NCBI GenBank assembly: GCA_947488085.1
Contig: CANKYI010000002.1
Location: forward strand, 248,001 to 312,000
Direction: 5' to 3'
Length of the DNA stretch: 64,000 bases
Source: an uncultured Erythrobacter sp.
Lineage (GTDB): Bacteria > Pseudomonadota > Alphaproteobacteria > Sphingomonadales > Sphingomonadaceae
The notes beneath the pieces are model-generated. The model was not told the DNA's origin and searched no databases. It saw nothing but the letters and a program-made list of their open reading frames with translations. The translations under genes were made by a program, and so were the position numbers. Shown here one piece after another: positions 26,673 to 35,820 of this stretch (the first letter of the stretch is position 1; the number at the start of each line of letters is the position of its first letter).

Positions 26673-27629
26673 ATGACAAAAGCCACCCCCACCGTATCGC
26701 TGTTTGTTTTCCTCGCAGCCACGATCGCCGCGCCCGCTATGGCGTCTGATGAGAATGATGAGCGTGCAGAAGAGACCGCAGAGGCGGAGACGCTGCAGGA
26801 GCGCCCAAGCGGACCGCCTGCCGGTGTTGGGCAGGGCGGGCAAGGTGGACCTCCATTCAAACCTGTCTTTGACGAAACATGGGCGACAATCGGCATCGGT
26901 GCTGGATTGGTGCCCAGCTATTCAGGATCGGACGATTACCGCGTCTTCCCGCTGCCGCTGATTGTCGGCCGCGTGGGCGGGGTTGGGATCAGCCCGAATG
27001 GCCCCGGATTCAACCTCGACCTTTTATCGCAAGGGCCCACACGCGGCCCGGCAAAGACCACATTCTCGCTCGGCCCATCCTTCCGGTTTCGCAATGACCG
27101 CGCGGATCAGATTGAAGACGAGGTGGTGGAGCTAGCAGGTGAACTCGAAACAGCCATTGAGGTCGGTATCAATGGCGGGGTCAGCATCCCCGGCGTCTTT
27201 TCGCCGCGTGACCGGGTTAGTATTTCGACACAGGTGCGCTGGGATATCCTGAGCGCGCATGATGGCATGTTGATTGAACCGAGCGTGGGATACTTCACCC
27301 CCATCGGTAGGGGTGCAGCCTTGCAGCTGAGCGCCAATGCCAGCTTTGTCGATGATGATTTTGCGGACTATTATTACTCCGTGTCACCAGAACAAAGCGC
27401 GGCGACAGGCCTCGCGCAATTCACCGCCGATGGCGGGCTGAACTCGGTTGGTACCATCGCGATCCTAACAGTGGACCTTGATGGCAACGCATTGAATGGT
27501 GGGCTGAATATCTACGGGATCGCAGGCTACTCGCGGCTGGTCGGCGATGCGGCGGACACTCCGTTTACGAGCGAACGCGGCAGTGCGAACCAGTTTATCG
27601 GTGGGCTAGGCGTGGGCTACACTTTTTAA
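26673..27629 (+). CDS. MipA/OmpV-family outer-membrane protein
   Basis: A 318-residue protein with a signal peptide ending PAMAS, then an acidic and Gly/Pro-rich linker (about 26-65), and a beta-barrel domain. GAGLVPSYSGSDDYRVFPLPLI is the MipA/OmpV entry segment (shown here in part only), and the protein ends in VGYTF as outer-membrane barrels do. It is divergent from crtY across 147 bp and its stop overlaps the convergent DUF2059 gene. MipA proteins scaffold cell-wall enzymes in E. coli; the role here is unknown. Confidence 0.87.
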   Translation: MTKATPTVSLFVFLAATIAAPAMASDENDERAEETAEAETLQERPSGPPAGVGQGGQGGPPFKPVFDETWATIGIGAGLVPSYSGSDDYRVFPLPLIVGRVGGVGISPNGPGFNLDLLSQGPTRGPAKTTFSLGPSFRFRNDRADQIEDEVVELAGELETAIEVGINGGVSIPGVFSPRDRVSISTQVRWDILSAHDGMLIEPSVGYFTPIGRGAALQLSANASFVDDDFADYYYSVSPEQSAATGLAQFTADGGLNSVGTIAILTVDLDGNALNGGLNIYGIAGYSRLVGDAADTPFTSERGSANQFIGGLGVGYTF

Positions 27630-28363
27630 CGGCCCAGCCGCCGTTCAAAGACACCCTCCACCGCGGCCACAATACGTGCCTCTTCTGTTGGAGTGAGCGG
27701 CGTCTGTTCCATCTCAGCCCTTAGGGCGACGATACCGGGATTGACCTGAGCCAATTTAAGCAAGCCGGGATTTGCGATGGCACGGCGACCCATCTCAGCT
27801 ATGTCGTCTTGCGACAGTTCGGCGATTGTTGCGGCTGAGGCATTACCCAGATCGCTGGCTACGTTTTTCTCAGCCTCGCCTTGACTGATGCTATCGTAAT
27901 TCTCGATGTCGGAGAGTGTCGAATCAGGGCTGTAATTTCGCGATACGCCTCTCAAAATGCGTTTGCCCAGATCGGATCGATAGAATTGTGCGATGTCTCG
28001 CGCTTCGTCAGGGCTCAAATATTGCGCGAAGAGAGCTATCATCTGCGGGCGGTACCCGTTGCGAACGCGTTCCTGATAGGCTCGGAATGTAGGGCGCATT
28101 TCGCTTATCAAGTCATCCAGCAGTCCGGGGCTTTCCTCCTCCATTTTGCTGAACATCGGGATCGCGGCGTATTCGCGCCGGACCACCTGCATAGTGTTGT
28201 CCAGCGCGATTTCATGATCGACGCCTTCGTTCATTGCATCGAACATATCCTCAAACGCGAGATCTGAGGTCTGAGCAGCGGCAGGGGCTGCCACAACGGC
28301 AACCCCTGGCACCATGGCAATCGCTGCAAATGCGGCAAGTGCGTTTCGCAAAGTCACTGGCAC
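27626..28363 (-). CDS. Secreted DUF2059 protein
   Basis: A 245-residue protein with GTG start and a signal peptide ending PAAAQ. The middle holds the DUF2059 pattern, ALFAQYLSPDEARDIAQFYR followed by SDLGKRIL, a helical periplasmic domain of unknown function. The gene follows the S9 peptidase gene with no gap, so the two are probably co-transcribed. It converges on mipA with a 4-bp overlap. Confidence 0.8.
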   Translation of the reverse strand: MPVTLRNALAAFAAIAMVPGVAVVAAPAAAQTSDLAFEDMFDAMNEGVDHEIALDNTMQVVRREYAAIPMFSKMEEESPGLLDDLISEMRPTFRAYQERVRNGYRPQMIALFAQYLSPDEARDIAQFYRSDLGKRILRGVSRNYSPDSTLSDIENYDSISQGEAEKNVASDLGNASAATIAELSQDDIAEMGRRAIANPGLLKLAQVNPGIVALRAEMEQTPLTPTEEARIVAAVEGVFERRLGR

Positions 28364-30436
28364 TTAATTGTCCTCTTCTTCCTCTTCAGCACCCTTAGCC
28401 CCTTCGGCCAATTGCGGGCGTGGACCGGGCATTTCGGCGGTGCGATCACCCGTCATCAAATATGTGTCGAACCACTCCATCATGCGCAGATTATAGTCAT
28501 AACGGCTGGCCGCTTGACGGTTGCCGTGACCTTCGCCGGGATAGAAGACCAGACGCACGGGTGTGTCAGGCTGACGCACGCGTAGGAAGCGATACAGCTC
28601 CATCGACTGGCTGGGATCGACACGGGTGTCATCTTCGCCATGCATGATCAGGATCGGCGTGGTCGCGCGGTCGGTGTAATAGATCGGCGAGACTTCGAGC
28701 ATTTTTTGCCAATCATCCCAAGGCCATGCTCGGCTGTGCACATTGTACATCTCATACGGGATGTCGGTGGTGCCAAACTTGCTGGTCTGGTCCGAGATGC
28801 CGACGAACATCACCGATGCGGCATATTCCGCAGAGTGATAGGTTGCACCCCAAGCGCTGGCATAGCCGCCATAGGAGCCGCCGGTGATCCCGGTGCGATC
28901 CGCGTCAGTGATCCCCTCTGCTGCGAGCGCGTTCTTCGCATCGACAATATCGCGGAATTCAGGGTCGGTGTAATTGCCCTGATGCTGTTTTGAGAAGTCC
29001 ACGCCGTAGCCGGTCGATCCGCGATAGTTTGGCAGGAACACAGCGTATCCTTGGCCCGCGGCGACATGGCCTGGTTTTGAATAAGCAGTTTGCCAGCCGT
29101 TGCTGTCATGCGCCTCCGGCCCTCCATGGACGTTCATGATCGTCGGTGCGCCGCCCTCTGGAACGCCGCCTGTTGGCAGGATCAAAACGCCTTCGACCTC
29201 TTGGCCGTCAGTCGCGGTGAAGGAATAGGCGCGCTGCTCCCCGAATGTAATGTCTGACAGCCAATCATTGTGGTTGGTCCAGCGGTCGAATGTACCGTTA
29301 TTCCATACGAACAATTCGGTGGGGTGCTGCGGCGCATTGGCTGCAAAGGCGATGCGATTGCCAGCTGCTTCGACGCGAGTCAGGATTAGTTCGCCGGGGT
29401 CTTGCTCCTCGGCGACCGAGCCGTCTGCATTGTAAATACGCAGCACGGACTGGACGCCGACATGGATTACGCTCGCGAGCCGACCGTCCGCCAGCCATTC
29501 CGCGTCCACAGCCGCTTCAGCAGCACCAGCATTCAGCGCGCGGTAGCTGCCCGAGGCCGTGTCGACGAGGTGTAATGTGGTCGCCGCCGGATCGTTCATA
29601 TCAACGCCCGCAATGAGCGAGAGCTGCGATCCGTCAGGCGAGATTTCTACATCGCCAATCTTACCCGGAGTTTCGACCACAGCAGTGAGGTTGCCTGTGG
29701 TGAGGTCAATCACATTCACGCGCTTTGAGGTGTAGCTGTCATCGACCAGCGGCGTTGGCGTGGTCTCGATGATGCCCATGCGACCGTCGGAGGAGACGTC
29801 AAACGCGCTCACAAAACCGGGCAGAGCAATCTCGCGCGGTTCCTCGTCCAATTCAACGCCGACAGTGGCAGCGAATAGCCGCGCGGGGCGGAATTCTTCC
29901 TCATAAACCCGCGCGTTAAAGCCGCCCTTGCGTTGGGTTGTGCGCTGTTCGTCTTCCCCGGGGCCGGTGAGCATATAGATCATGCTGCCATCGGGGCTAA
30001 AGCGGTAGGATCGCACGCCAGTGTCTTCGACGCCTGCCAGCTTCACATAGGTGCCGCCATCAACAGGCACGCCCCATACGGAACGTTCGTCATCTTCGTT
30101 TTTCCAAAGGAAGGTAACCATCCGACCATCAGGGGAGAATGCGACGCCACCTGGGCTGATATCATCGGGTAGAAATTGGCGCGCCACATCAGGCGTGGTG
30201 GCGACGGACAATTCGGAAGTGAAGCTGCCATTGTCCTCACCCTCGGTCACATCGGGCAAAGCGCTGGTCGTGTAAGCGATCCGCGTGCCGTCTGGTGAGA
30301 CTGCTATCGTGCCGACGCTTTCCAGTTTGGCAACGTCTTCGGGTGTCATCGGGCGAGCCTGCGCGGTAGCAGTCAACGAGACGGATGCGAGCAGGGCGGC
30401 GGAAGTGCCGATGATTTGAGGGGTAAGGCGGTTCAT
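28364..30436 (-). CDS. S9-family serine peptidase (prolyl oligopeptidase/acylaminoacyl-peptidase type)
   Basis: A 690-residue exported peptidase with a signal peptide ending TAQAR. The N-terminal two thirds form a beta-propeller with repeated SPDG motifs (ISPGGVAFSPDGRMV, RFSPDGSMI, EISPDGSQL). The C-terminal alpha/beta hydrolase has the nucleophile in GITGGSYGGYASAW, the Asp in MHGEDDTRVDPS and the His in PGEGHGNR. The last residues are a string of Glu and Asp. It should cleave peptides in the periplasm. The Met at 30436 starts the signal peptide. A divergent amidohydrolase gene lies upstream, and the DUF2059 gene follows directly. Confidence 0.92.
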   Translation of the reverse strand: MNRLTPQIIGTSAALLASVSLTATAQARPMTPEDVAKLESVGTIAVSPDGTRIAYTTSALPDVTEGEDNGSFTSELSVATTPDVARQFLPDDISPGGVAFSPDGRMVTFLWKNEDDERSVWGVPVDGGTYVKLAGVEDTGVRSYRFSPDGSMIYMLTGPGEDEQRTTQRKGGFNARVYEEEFRPARLFAATVGVELDEEPREIALPGFVSAFDVSSDGRMGIIETTPTPLVDDSYTSKRVNVIDLTTGNLTAVVETPGKIGDVEISPDGSQLSLIAGVDMNDPAATTLHLVDTASGSYRALNAGAAEAAVDAEWLADGRLASVIHVGVQSVLRIYNADGSVAEEQDPGELILTRVEAAGNRIAFAANAPQHPTELFVWNNGTFDRWTNHNDWLSDITFGEQRAYSFTATDGQEVEGVLILPTGGVPEGGAPTIMNVHGGPEAHDSNGWQTAYSKPGHVAAGQGYAVFLPNYRGSTGYGVDFSKQHQGNYTDPEFRDIVDAKNALAAEGITDADRTGITGGSYGGYASAWGATYHSAEYAASVMFVGISDQTSKFGTTDIPYEMYNVHSRAWPWDDWQKMLEVSPIYYTDRATTPILIMHGEDDTRVDPSQSMELYRFLRVRQPDTPVRLVFYPGEGHGNRQAASRYDYNLRMMEWFDTYLMTGDRTAEMPGPRPQLAEGAKGAEEEEEDN

Positions 30437-30591
30437 GTCGTCGAAGAATCCTCTCTGAACAGGGACAGTGCGTGCATGCATAACGACAGGGGCACGAATC
30501 GCAAAGCCTCACGCAAGAATTGCGAACTGGGCTTGTCAGGGCAGGGCCTTGCGGTCATCACTTGTTGCAAGAGCCAGATCGGGAGAGACTC

Positions 30592-31881
30592 ATGGCACTA
30601 TTCAAGAAATTCGTAGGCGCGCTTGTGATCGCCACCGCATTCATCGCGTCGCCGGTTTGGGCACAGCAAACAATTATCTCTGCTGGCAGCGTCATCCTCG
30701 ATGCGGATAGCGAACCGACAGGCCCGGTTACCCTGATCGTTCGCGATGGAGTGATCGAACGAATTGTCCCGCTGGGAGAGATGATCGCCGCTGCTGAGGG
30801 TGACATCGTAATCGACCTGTCCGACAAAACGATCCTGCCCGGTCTGATCGATCTGCACACGCACCTCTCTGGCGATCCAAGCGGTGAATTCTGGCGCGGC
30901 GCGACCACGCCGCCGGAATACTTCACACTGATCGGGGCAAAGAATGCGCGGGTGACAGCGTTGGCAGGCTTTACCACAGTGCGCGATCTTGGTTCCCGCA
31001 CGGACCAAGTCACACAGATGCTGCGCCGCGCAACCGCCGAAGGGTTGGTTCAAGGCCCGCGCATCATCACCAGCGCGCGCACGATCTCGATTATTGGCGG
31101 GCATGGCGACACCAATGGCTTTGTCGAACATGTAAACGATGCGCTCGACAGCGGGTTCACCTGCACCGGCCCAGTTGAATGCGCCTCCAAAGTACGTCTT
31201 GCCTCACAATATGGCGCAGACCTTATCAAAATCACCGCGACCGGTGGCGTGCTTTCGCAACAGGGGCGCGGCCTTGAAGCGCATTTCTCCGATGCGGAAA
31301 TGAGCGCGATTGTCGATACGGCAGAGTCGCTGGGCCTGAAAGTTGCCGCCCATGCGCACGGCGCCCGCGGTATCGAAGCCGCGGCGCGAGCAGGTGTCCA
31401 CACGATTGAGCACGGCACCTATATTGACGATGCCGCAGCGCGGGCAATGAATGAGGCGGGCACGACCCTTGTGCCGACTTTGATGGCATTCGAAGGCATC
31501 CGCCAAAACCTTGGCACCGGATTTTACACCCCGGTTGTGGAGGAGAAAATCCGCGCTGTATCTGAGGTGGCAGGCACCATCGTCGAACGCGCCCGCGCTA
31601 ATGGCGTGCGCGTCGCGTTCGGCACTGATGCGGGCGTGTTCCCGCACGGTCAGAATGCAGGCGAATTTCGTTTGATGGTACGCGGCGGCATGACCAACCG
31701 CGAAGCTCTCGCCAGTGCCACAACGGTTGCAGCGGAAATTGTCGGGATGGAAGACAGCATTGGCCGCATCGCCCCCGGGTTTTCCGCTGACATTATAGCG
31801 GTCGATGGCAATCCTCTGGACGATGTGACTGTGTTGGAACAGGTCGATTGGGTAATGGTTCGTGGCCGCGTGATTGAATGA
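30592..31881 (+). CDS. Secreted metal-dependent amidohydrolase (Xaa-Pro dipeptidase/imidazolonepropionase-like)
   Basis: The protein has 429 residues with a signal peptide (about 1-24, ending VWAQ). The amidohydrolase metal site is complete: LIDLHTHL, the bridging lysine in LIKITATGGV, AHAHG, IEHGTY, and GTDAGVFPHG. The family includes periplasmic prolidases and related enzymes, and the divergent S9 peptidase gene suggests peptide use. The ATG at 30592 is preceded by GGGAGAG. Its stop overlaps the start of the metallo-hydrolase gene (ATGA), so the two are coupled. Confidence 0.9.
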   Translation: MALFKKFVGALVIATAFIASPVWAQQTIISAGSVILDADSEPTGPVTLIVRDGVIERIVPLGEMIAAAEGDIVIDLSDKTILPGLIDLHTHLSGDPSGEFWRGATTPPEYFTLIGAKNARVTALAGFTTVRDLGSRTDQVTQMLRRATAEGLVQGPRIITSARTISIIGGHGDTNGFVEHVNDALDSGFTCTGPVECASKVRLASQYGADLIKITATGGVLSQQGRGLEAHFSDAEMSAIVDTAESLGLKVAAHAHGARGIEAAARAGVHTIEHGTYIDDAAARAMNEAGTTLVPTLMAFEGIRQNLGTGFYTPVVEEKIRAVSEVAGTIVERARANGVRVAFGTDAGVFPHGQNAGEFRLMVRGGMTNREALASATTVAAEIVGMEDSIGRIAPGFSADIIAVDGNPLDDVTVLEQVDWVMVRGRVIE

Positions 31882-32873
31882 CGCTAAAGCTGCCGTCGCT
31901 AACGTTTGCTATGGGCGCGGTGCTTGCCGGCAACGCGCCCATGGAAGAACCGTCAAGCTGCTCGATTGAGCTGGTCGTGTTGGGCGCGGGTCAGGATGCA
32001 GGTGCACCTCAGGTTGGTAATTCAGGGGATACTGGCCCGAGACTACTGCCGTCTTCGCTGGGCCTGATCGACCGCGAACATGGCAAGCGCTATCTGCTTG
32101 ATGCAACGCCTGCCATCACTGAACAACTCGCCATGCTGGACGCGATTGAAGCGCCGCAAGAGGGCTTGGGCATTGACGGCGTCATCCTTACACACGCGCA
32201 TATCGGGCACTATCTGGGGCTGGCTTATTTTGGGCGAGAGGCGGCTGGCGCGCGTGACATACCAGTCTACACGATGCCGCGAATGGCGGAGTTTTTGCGG
32301 CAAAATGGCCCATGGAGTCAGTTGGTCGAACTCGGCAATATCAACATCAATCAGCTCCGCTATTTGGAACAGGACTTTCCAATTGAGCGGGATGACTGGA
32401 AGCCATCAGAACCCATATTCTTGCACGGCGGGCTCGCGGCGGGAACAATGCCAGTCCCGCACCGCGATGAATATTCTGAGACGGTCGGCTGGGTGCTGTT
32501 CGATCCCGGTAAATTCTCCGTTCTCTATTTGCCAGACATAGACAATTGGGATGAGTGGGAGGCCCGCTTTGAAGGCTATTCGCTTGAAACCGTTCTAAGC
32601 AAAACCGAGGCCGTTTTTATCGACGCGACGTTTTGGGATGACGATGAATTACCGGGCCGTGACATGTCGGAAATCCCGCATCCGCGTGTGACCGCGACGA
32701 TGGATCGGCTACAGCATCTTCCCGATGAAGAGCGCGCCAAGGTGCATTTCATCCATTACAACCACACCAACCCAATCCGCGATCCCAATAGCGCGCAAAG
32801 CCGTGAAGTGGCCGAGCGCGGTTTCAATGTCGCGCGCCGGGGGGATCGGCATTGCCTGTATCAGGGTAGTTAG
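31878..32873 (+). CDS. PqqB-like metallo-beta-lactamase-fold hydrolase
   Basis: The 331-residue protein has a weak N-terminal export sequence and then a PqqB-like MBL fold: VVLGAGQDAGAPQVG at the start, and the metal motif LTHAHIGHYLGL, in which the usual HxHxDH has Gly in place of Asp. FIHYNHTNPI near the C-terminus resembles the PqqB end. No PQQ synthesis genes (pqqA, C, D, E) are in the window. It is coupled by a 4-bp overlap to the amidohydrolase gene, so a joint role in processing a secreted substrate is possible. The reaction is unknown. Confidence 0.8.
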   Translation: MTLKLPSLTFAMGAVLAGNAPMEEPSSCSIELVVLGAGQDAGAPQVGNSGDTGPRLLPSSLGLIDREHGKRYLLDATPAITEQLAMLDAIEAPQEGLGIDGVILTHAHIGHYLGLAYFGREAAGARDIPVYTMPRMAEFLRQNGPWSQLVELGNININQLRYLEQDFPIERDDWKPSEPIFLHGGLAAGTMPVPHRDEYSETVGWVLFDPGKFSVLYLPDIDNWDEWEARFEGYSLETVLSKTEAVFIDATFWDDDELPGRDMSEIPHPRVTATMDRLQHLPDEERAKVHFIHYNHTNPIRDPNSAQSREVAERGFNVARRGDRHCLYQGS

Positions 32874-32893
32874 GGACAGCATAATGCTGTCCC
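32873..32893. terminator. Small palindromic hairpin between convergent genes
   Basis: GGGACAGC at 32873-32880 and its complement at 32886-32893 flank the loop ATAAT in the 31-bp gap between the convergent MBL and adhesin genes. It can fold on either strand, so it may act as a two-way terminator. There is no strong U-tract. Confidence 0.45.
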
Positions 32894-32904
32894 CACTCGT
32901 CGAC

Positions 32905-35601
32905 CTAAAACCCGAAGGCCACGCCGACGCGTCCGCCAGTGCTATCTTCCGCGCTCGATCCGGCGACGCTGGCTGAGATGTAGACCTTTTCCGCCACACG
33001 CGCGGCGAGCGATCCGGAAAAGCCCTGTTCGCCCTGATAGGTGGAGACATTCGCGCTGACCGAGAATGTGCTGCCGGGCACGACCATTGTGCCACCCATC
33101 GCCATGGCCGCCGCGATGCCGCCGCGTGACCGCTGGTCTAGATCCTCTAACTGAAAAGCCAGACCGGTAATCCTGCCGTCTAGCGAGGAGATGCTGCTGG
33201 AAAGGCTTTGAACCTGAGCATCGGTTATTGCTTGCAGGGAAGAAACGGAAGCACGCACATTCTGCACTGATGCAGACGTTGCGACTTGCTGTCGGCCAAG
33301 GGTCCCATTGGCGTCAATCGTCAGCACGTCGACCGGTCCTTGCTGTGCCAAAGTGCTCGCCTCGATGTCACCGATCCTTACCGCTGTGCCGGTCCCACCA
33401 ATCGCGACCTGATCGGTTTCGGTAGTCTGTGCGTTCACGCCAATGGCGGTTGAACGCGCATGGCTGGCAACTGCATTGTTGCCGAATGCGGACGAGAAAG
33501 AGGCATTTGCCTGCGATTGATATCCAAACGCACTGGACTGCGTTCCTGTCGCCTGGGCAAACGGTGAAAATGCCGATGACGCATTGCCTGTGGCAACCGC
33601 CTCGCGCCCTATCGCAGTGGAGCTGGTCCCGGCGACTGTATCATTGCCGATAGCGGTGGCATTGTTACCGGTGGCGCTGCTCGAGAGGCCAATCGCGGTC
33701 GAGTTGGAGCCGGACGCGCTGGCAAATCGGCCAATGGCTATGCCGCTTGCGCCTGCTGATGTCGCATCAGGGCCAATTGCGACCCCGAAAATGTTCTGCG
33801 CGTCTGCGTTCAACCCGATAGCGACGGCTGATGTGCCTGCTGCATTGGCGCTGCGTCCCAGAGCGGTTGCACCTGTCGCGCTTGCTTGCGCACTATAACC
33901 GAGAGCAGTTGCGTTATTCTCGTCGGCCACGGCGTCATCGCCTACCGCGGTCGTGTTATTGGCAGAAGCTACCGCGTTAGTCCCAGCGATGGTTGAGTTC
34001 ACGCCTGAGCCGTCCAGATTGACGGTGCCTGCACTTACCCCGGCAATAGCGGAGTTGAGCTGACCCAGATTGACGGCGTCGGTTATGTCAGTGCCACTTG
34101 CAACATTTGTGATCCGGCGCTCGTTACCTGCAGCGCCGACAGACACTGTGTTCGCCTGATCTGCGACAGAGTTCGCACCAAGCGCGACGCTATTATCAGC
34201 ATCTGCCGAAGAAGCGCCGCCAATAGCGACCGCGTCTGTTCCGGCGGCAACGGCATTGGCACCGGCTGAATTGACGACCACGAACGGACTTCCGCCGCCG
34301 GATACACCCGCGATTGCGCTGTTCAACTGATTGAGATTGACCGCGTCAGTGCCAGAAGTCCCTGTCGCGACATTGACGATGCGGCGCTCGTTCCCGACAC
34401 TGCCAATCGAGATTGTATTCGCGACACCGGCTACCGAATTCGTGCCCAGTGCCACAGAATTCAAAGCGGTCGCGGTCGCATCAGCGCCGATTGCGATTGC
34501 ACCTGCCGTTGTTGTGCGAGCGCCGGTCCCACTGTTATCGCCATCCACCCCGATTGCGATGCTGTTCTGGGCAAGAGCTCGGGCTTCCACTCCGATAGCA
34601 ATCGCTTGAAACCCAGAGGCGGTCGTTCCTTCTGAACCCCTATCGCCAAAAGTGGTGTCTCCGCCAATCGCGATGGCACCAAGCCCAGATGCTAAGGTGC
34701 GCTCGCCAATTGCCGTGCCGTTTTCCCCGGTCACATCAGCGGAATCCCCAATAGCGATGCCGTCGTCCTCAGTGACCGAAGAAAATCGTCCAATAGCAAC
34801 ACTATCGGACGCGCCAGCGACGATCTGCGTGTTCTGGCCAAGCGCAACACCTGCAAATCCGGTCGCGTCACTATTGCGCCCCACGGCAACGCTATTTCCT
34901 CCTGTCGCGTTGGAAAAATCACCGACCGCAACGCCGCTGGTCGCGTTGGCTTCCTGACCAATCGCAACGCTTCGTGTGCCTGCGGTGGTGAGCTCGCCTA
35001 TGGCCACACCGCTTTCACCGCTAGCAATTGCACCGTTACCAACCGCGATTGAGTCTTCACCGCTTGCAAGCGCGGACGCTCCGAAGGCAGATGAACCCTG
35101 GCCAGTTGCCTGGGAAAGTCTGCCCACCGCTGTTGCTCTCAAATTGTTCGCAAGAGCGTTAGCGCCAACGGCAGTAGACTGTTGACCAGTTGCATCAGAG
35201 CCAGCTCCTATTGCGGTTGCGGAAGAAGCAGTTGCTTGAGCGGAACGGCCAAAGGCGCTGGCGTTGGAGTCAGTGGATGCGTCGCCTGCTTGCGCGAATT
35301 GACCTACGGCCGTGCCATTAGTCGCGACTGCGCTGGCACTGTCACCCACCGCAACGGACCGATCTCCGCTAGCATCAGCGTCATTCCCTACCGCGGTTGC
35401 GTTGGCGCCACTAGCGGTCGAATTCTCGCCGCACTCCAAACCGTCGTCCACGGTGAGCGCGATTCCATCCAAGCCAACGCTCGCGTTGCAATCGGCCAGT
35501 AGGTCCGCCTGTGCAGGTGCCGGAACGGTGATCGCGATAGCCGTGGAAGTGAGTATGGCGGCGCCAAGAAGCTGCAGGCGCGAATTGGTGCGAGTGTTCA
35601 T
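32905..35601 (-). CDS. Trimeric autotransporter adhesin (YadA/Hia type)
   Basis: The protein has 898 residues with a signal peptide ending PAQA. Most of the length is a left-handed beta-roll head with a roughly 14-residue period of A-x-A-x-G and S-x-A-x-G units. Two neck modules (GNERRIVNVATGTSGTDAVN and GNERRITNVASGTDITDAVN, each followed by LNSAIAGV) lie in the middle, and a second head block follows them. Near the C-terminus comes a coiled-coil stalk (LQAITDAQVQSLSSSISSLD) and a YadA-type membrane anchor of about 75 residues ending GVAFGF. The trimer should sit in the outer membrane and mediate attachment or self-aggregation. The Met at 35601 starts the signal peptide. The gene is divergent from a lipoprotein gene. 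Confidence 0.94.
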   Translation of the reverse strand: MNTRTNSRLQLLGAAILTSTAIAITVPAPAQADLLADCNASVGLDGIALTVDDGLECGENSTASGANATAVGNDADASGDRSVAVGDSASAVATNGTAVGQFAQAGDASTDSNASAFGRSAQATASSATAIGAGSDATGQQSTAVGANALANNLRATAVGRLSQATGQGSSAFGASALASGEDSIAVGNGAIASGESGVAIGELTTAGTRSVAIGQEANATSGVAVGDFSNATGGNSVAVGRNSDATGFAGVALGQNTQIVAGASDSVAIGRFSSVTEDDGIAIGDSADVTGENGTAIGERTLASGLGAIAIGGDTTFGDRGSEGTTASGFQAIAIGVEARALAQNSIAIGVDGDNSGTGARTTTAGAIAIGADATATALNSVALGTNSVAGVANTISIGSVGNERRIVNVATGTSGTDAVNLNQLNSAIAGVSGGGSPFVVVNSAGANAVAAGTDAVAIGGASSADADNSVALGANSVADQANTVSVGAAGNERRITNVASGTDITDAVNLGQLNSAIAGVSAGTVNLDGSGVNSTIAGTNAVASANNTTAVGDDAVADENNATALGYSAQASATGATALGRSANAAGTSAVAIGLNADAQNIFGVAIGPDATSAGASGIAIGRFASASGSNSTAIGLSSSATGNNATAIGNDTVAGTSSTAIGREAVATGNASSAFSPFAQATGTQSSAFGYQSQANASFSSAFGNNAVASHARSTAIGVNAQTTETDQVAIGGTGTAVRIGDIEASTLAQQGPVDVLTIDANGTLGRQQVATSASVQNVRASVSSLQAITDAQVQSLSSSISSLDGRITGLAFQLEDLDQRSRGGIAAAMAMGGTMVVPGSTFSVSANVSTYQGEQGFSGSLAARVAEKVYISASVAGSSAEDSTGGRVGVAFGF

Positions 35602-35820
35602 ATTGGTAAGCCCCTCATAATAGGACCGGCAATCCGAACAGGCGCTCCCATAGCGCCATTGTTGATCCAGCCCTGCTAAACGTGGTTGCGATGTAAAAGT
35701 AATAATACTCGGCGAACAGGTTGTTTTCAGGTGACTAGGGATTTCACACAATTGCTTCGCGAGTGGACAGGTAGGGTGCATTCGACTTACCGTGTGGATT
35801 GTTCGAACACGGAGACATTA

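Noticed and set aside
33228..35502. Several long open frames opposite the adhesin gene
   Set aside because: They arise from the repetitive Ala/Gly/Ser codons of the adhesin and show no domain or start signal.
32905..35601. Periodic short repeats suggestive of a CRISPR array
   Set aside because: The period is about 42 bp of diverged coding repeats matching the adhesin head; there are no identical repeats with unique spacers.
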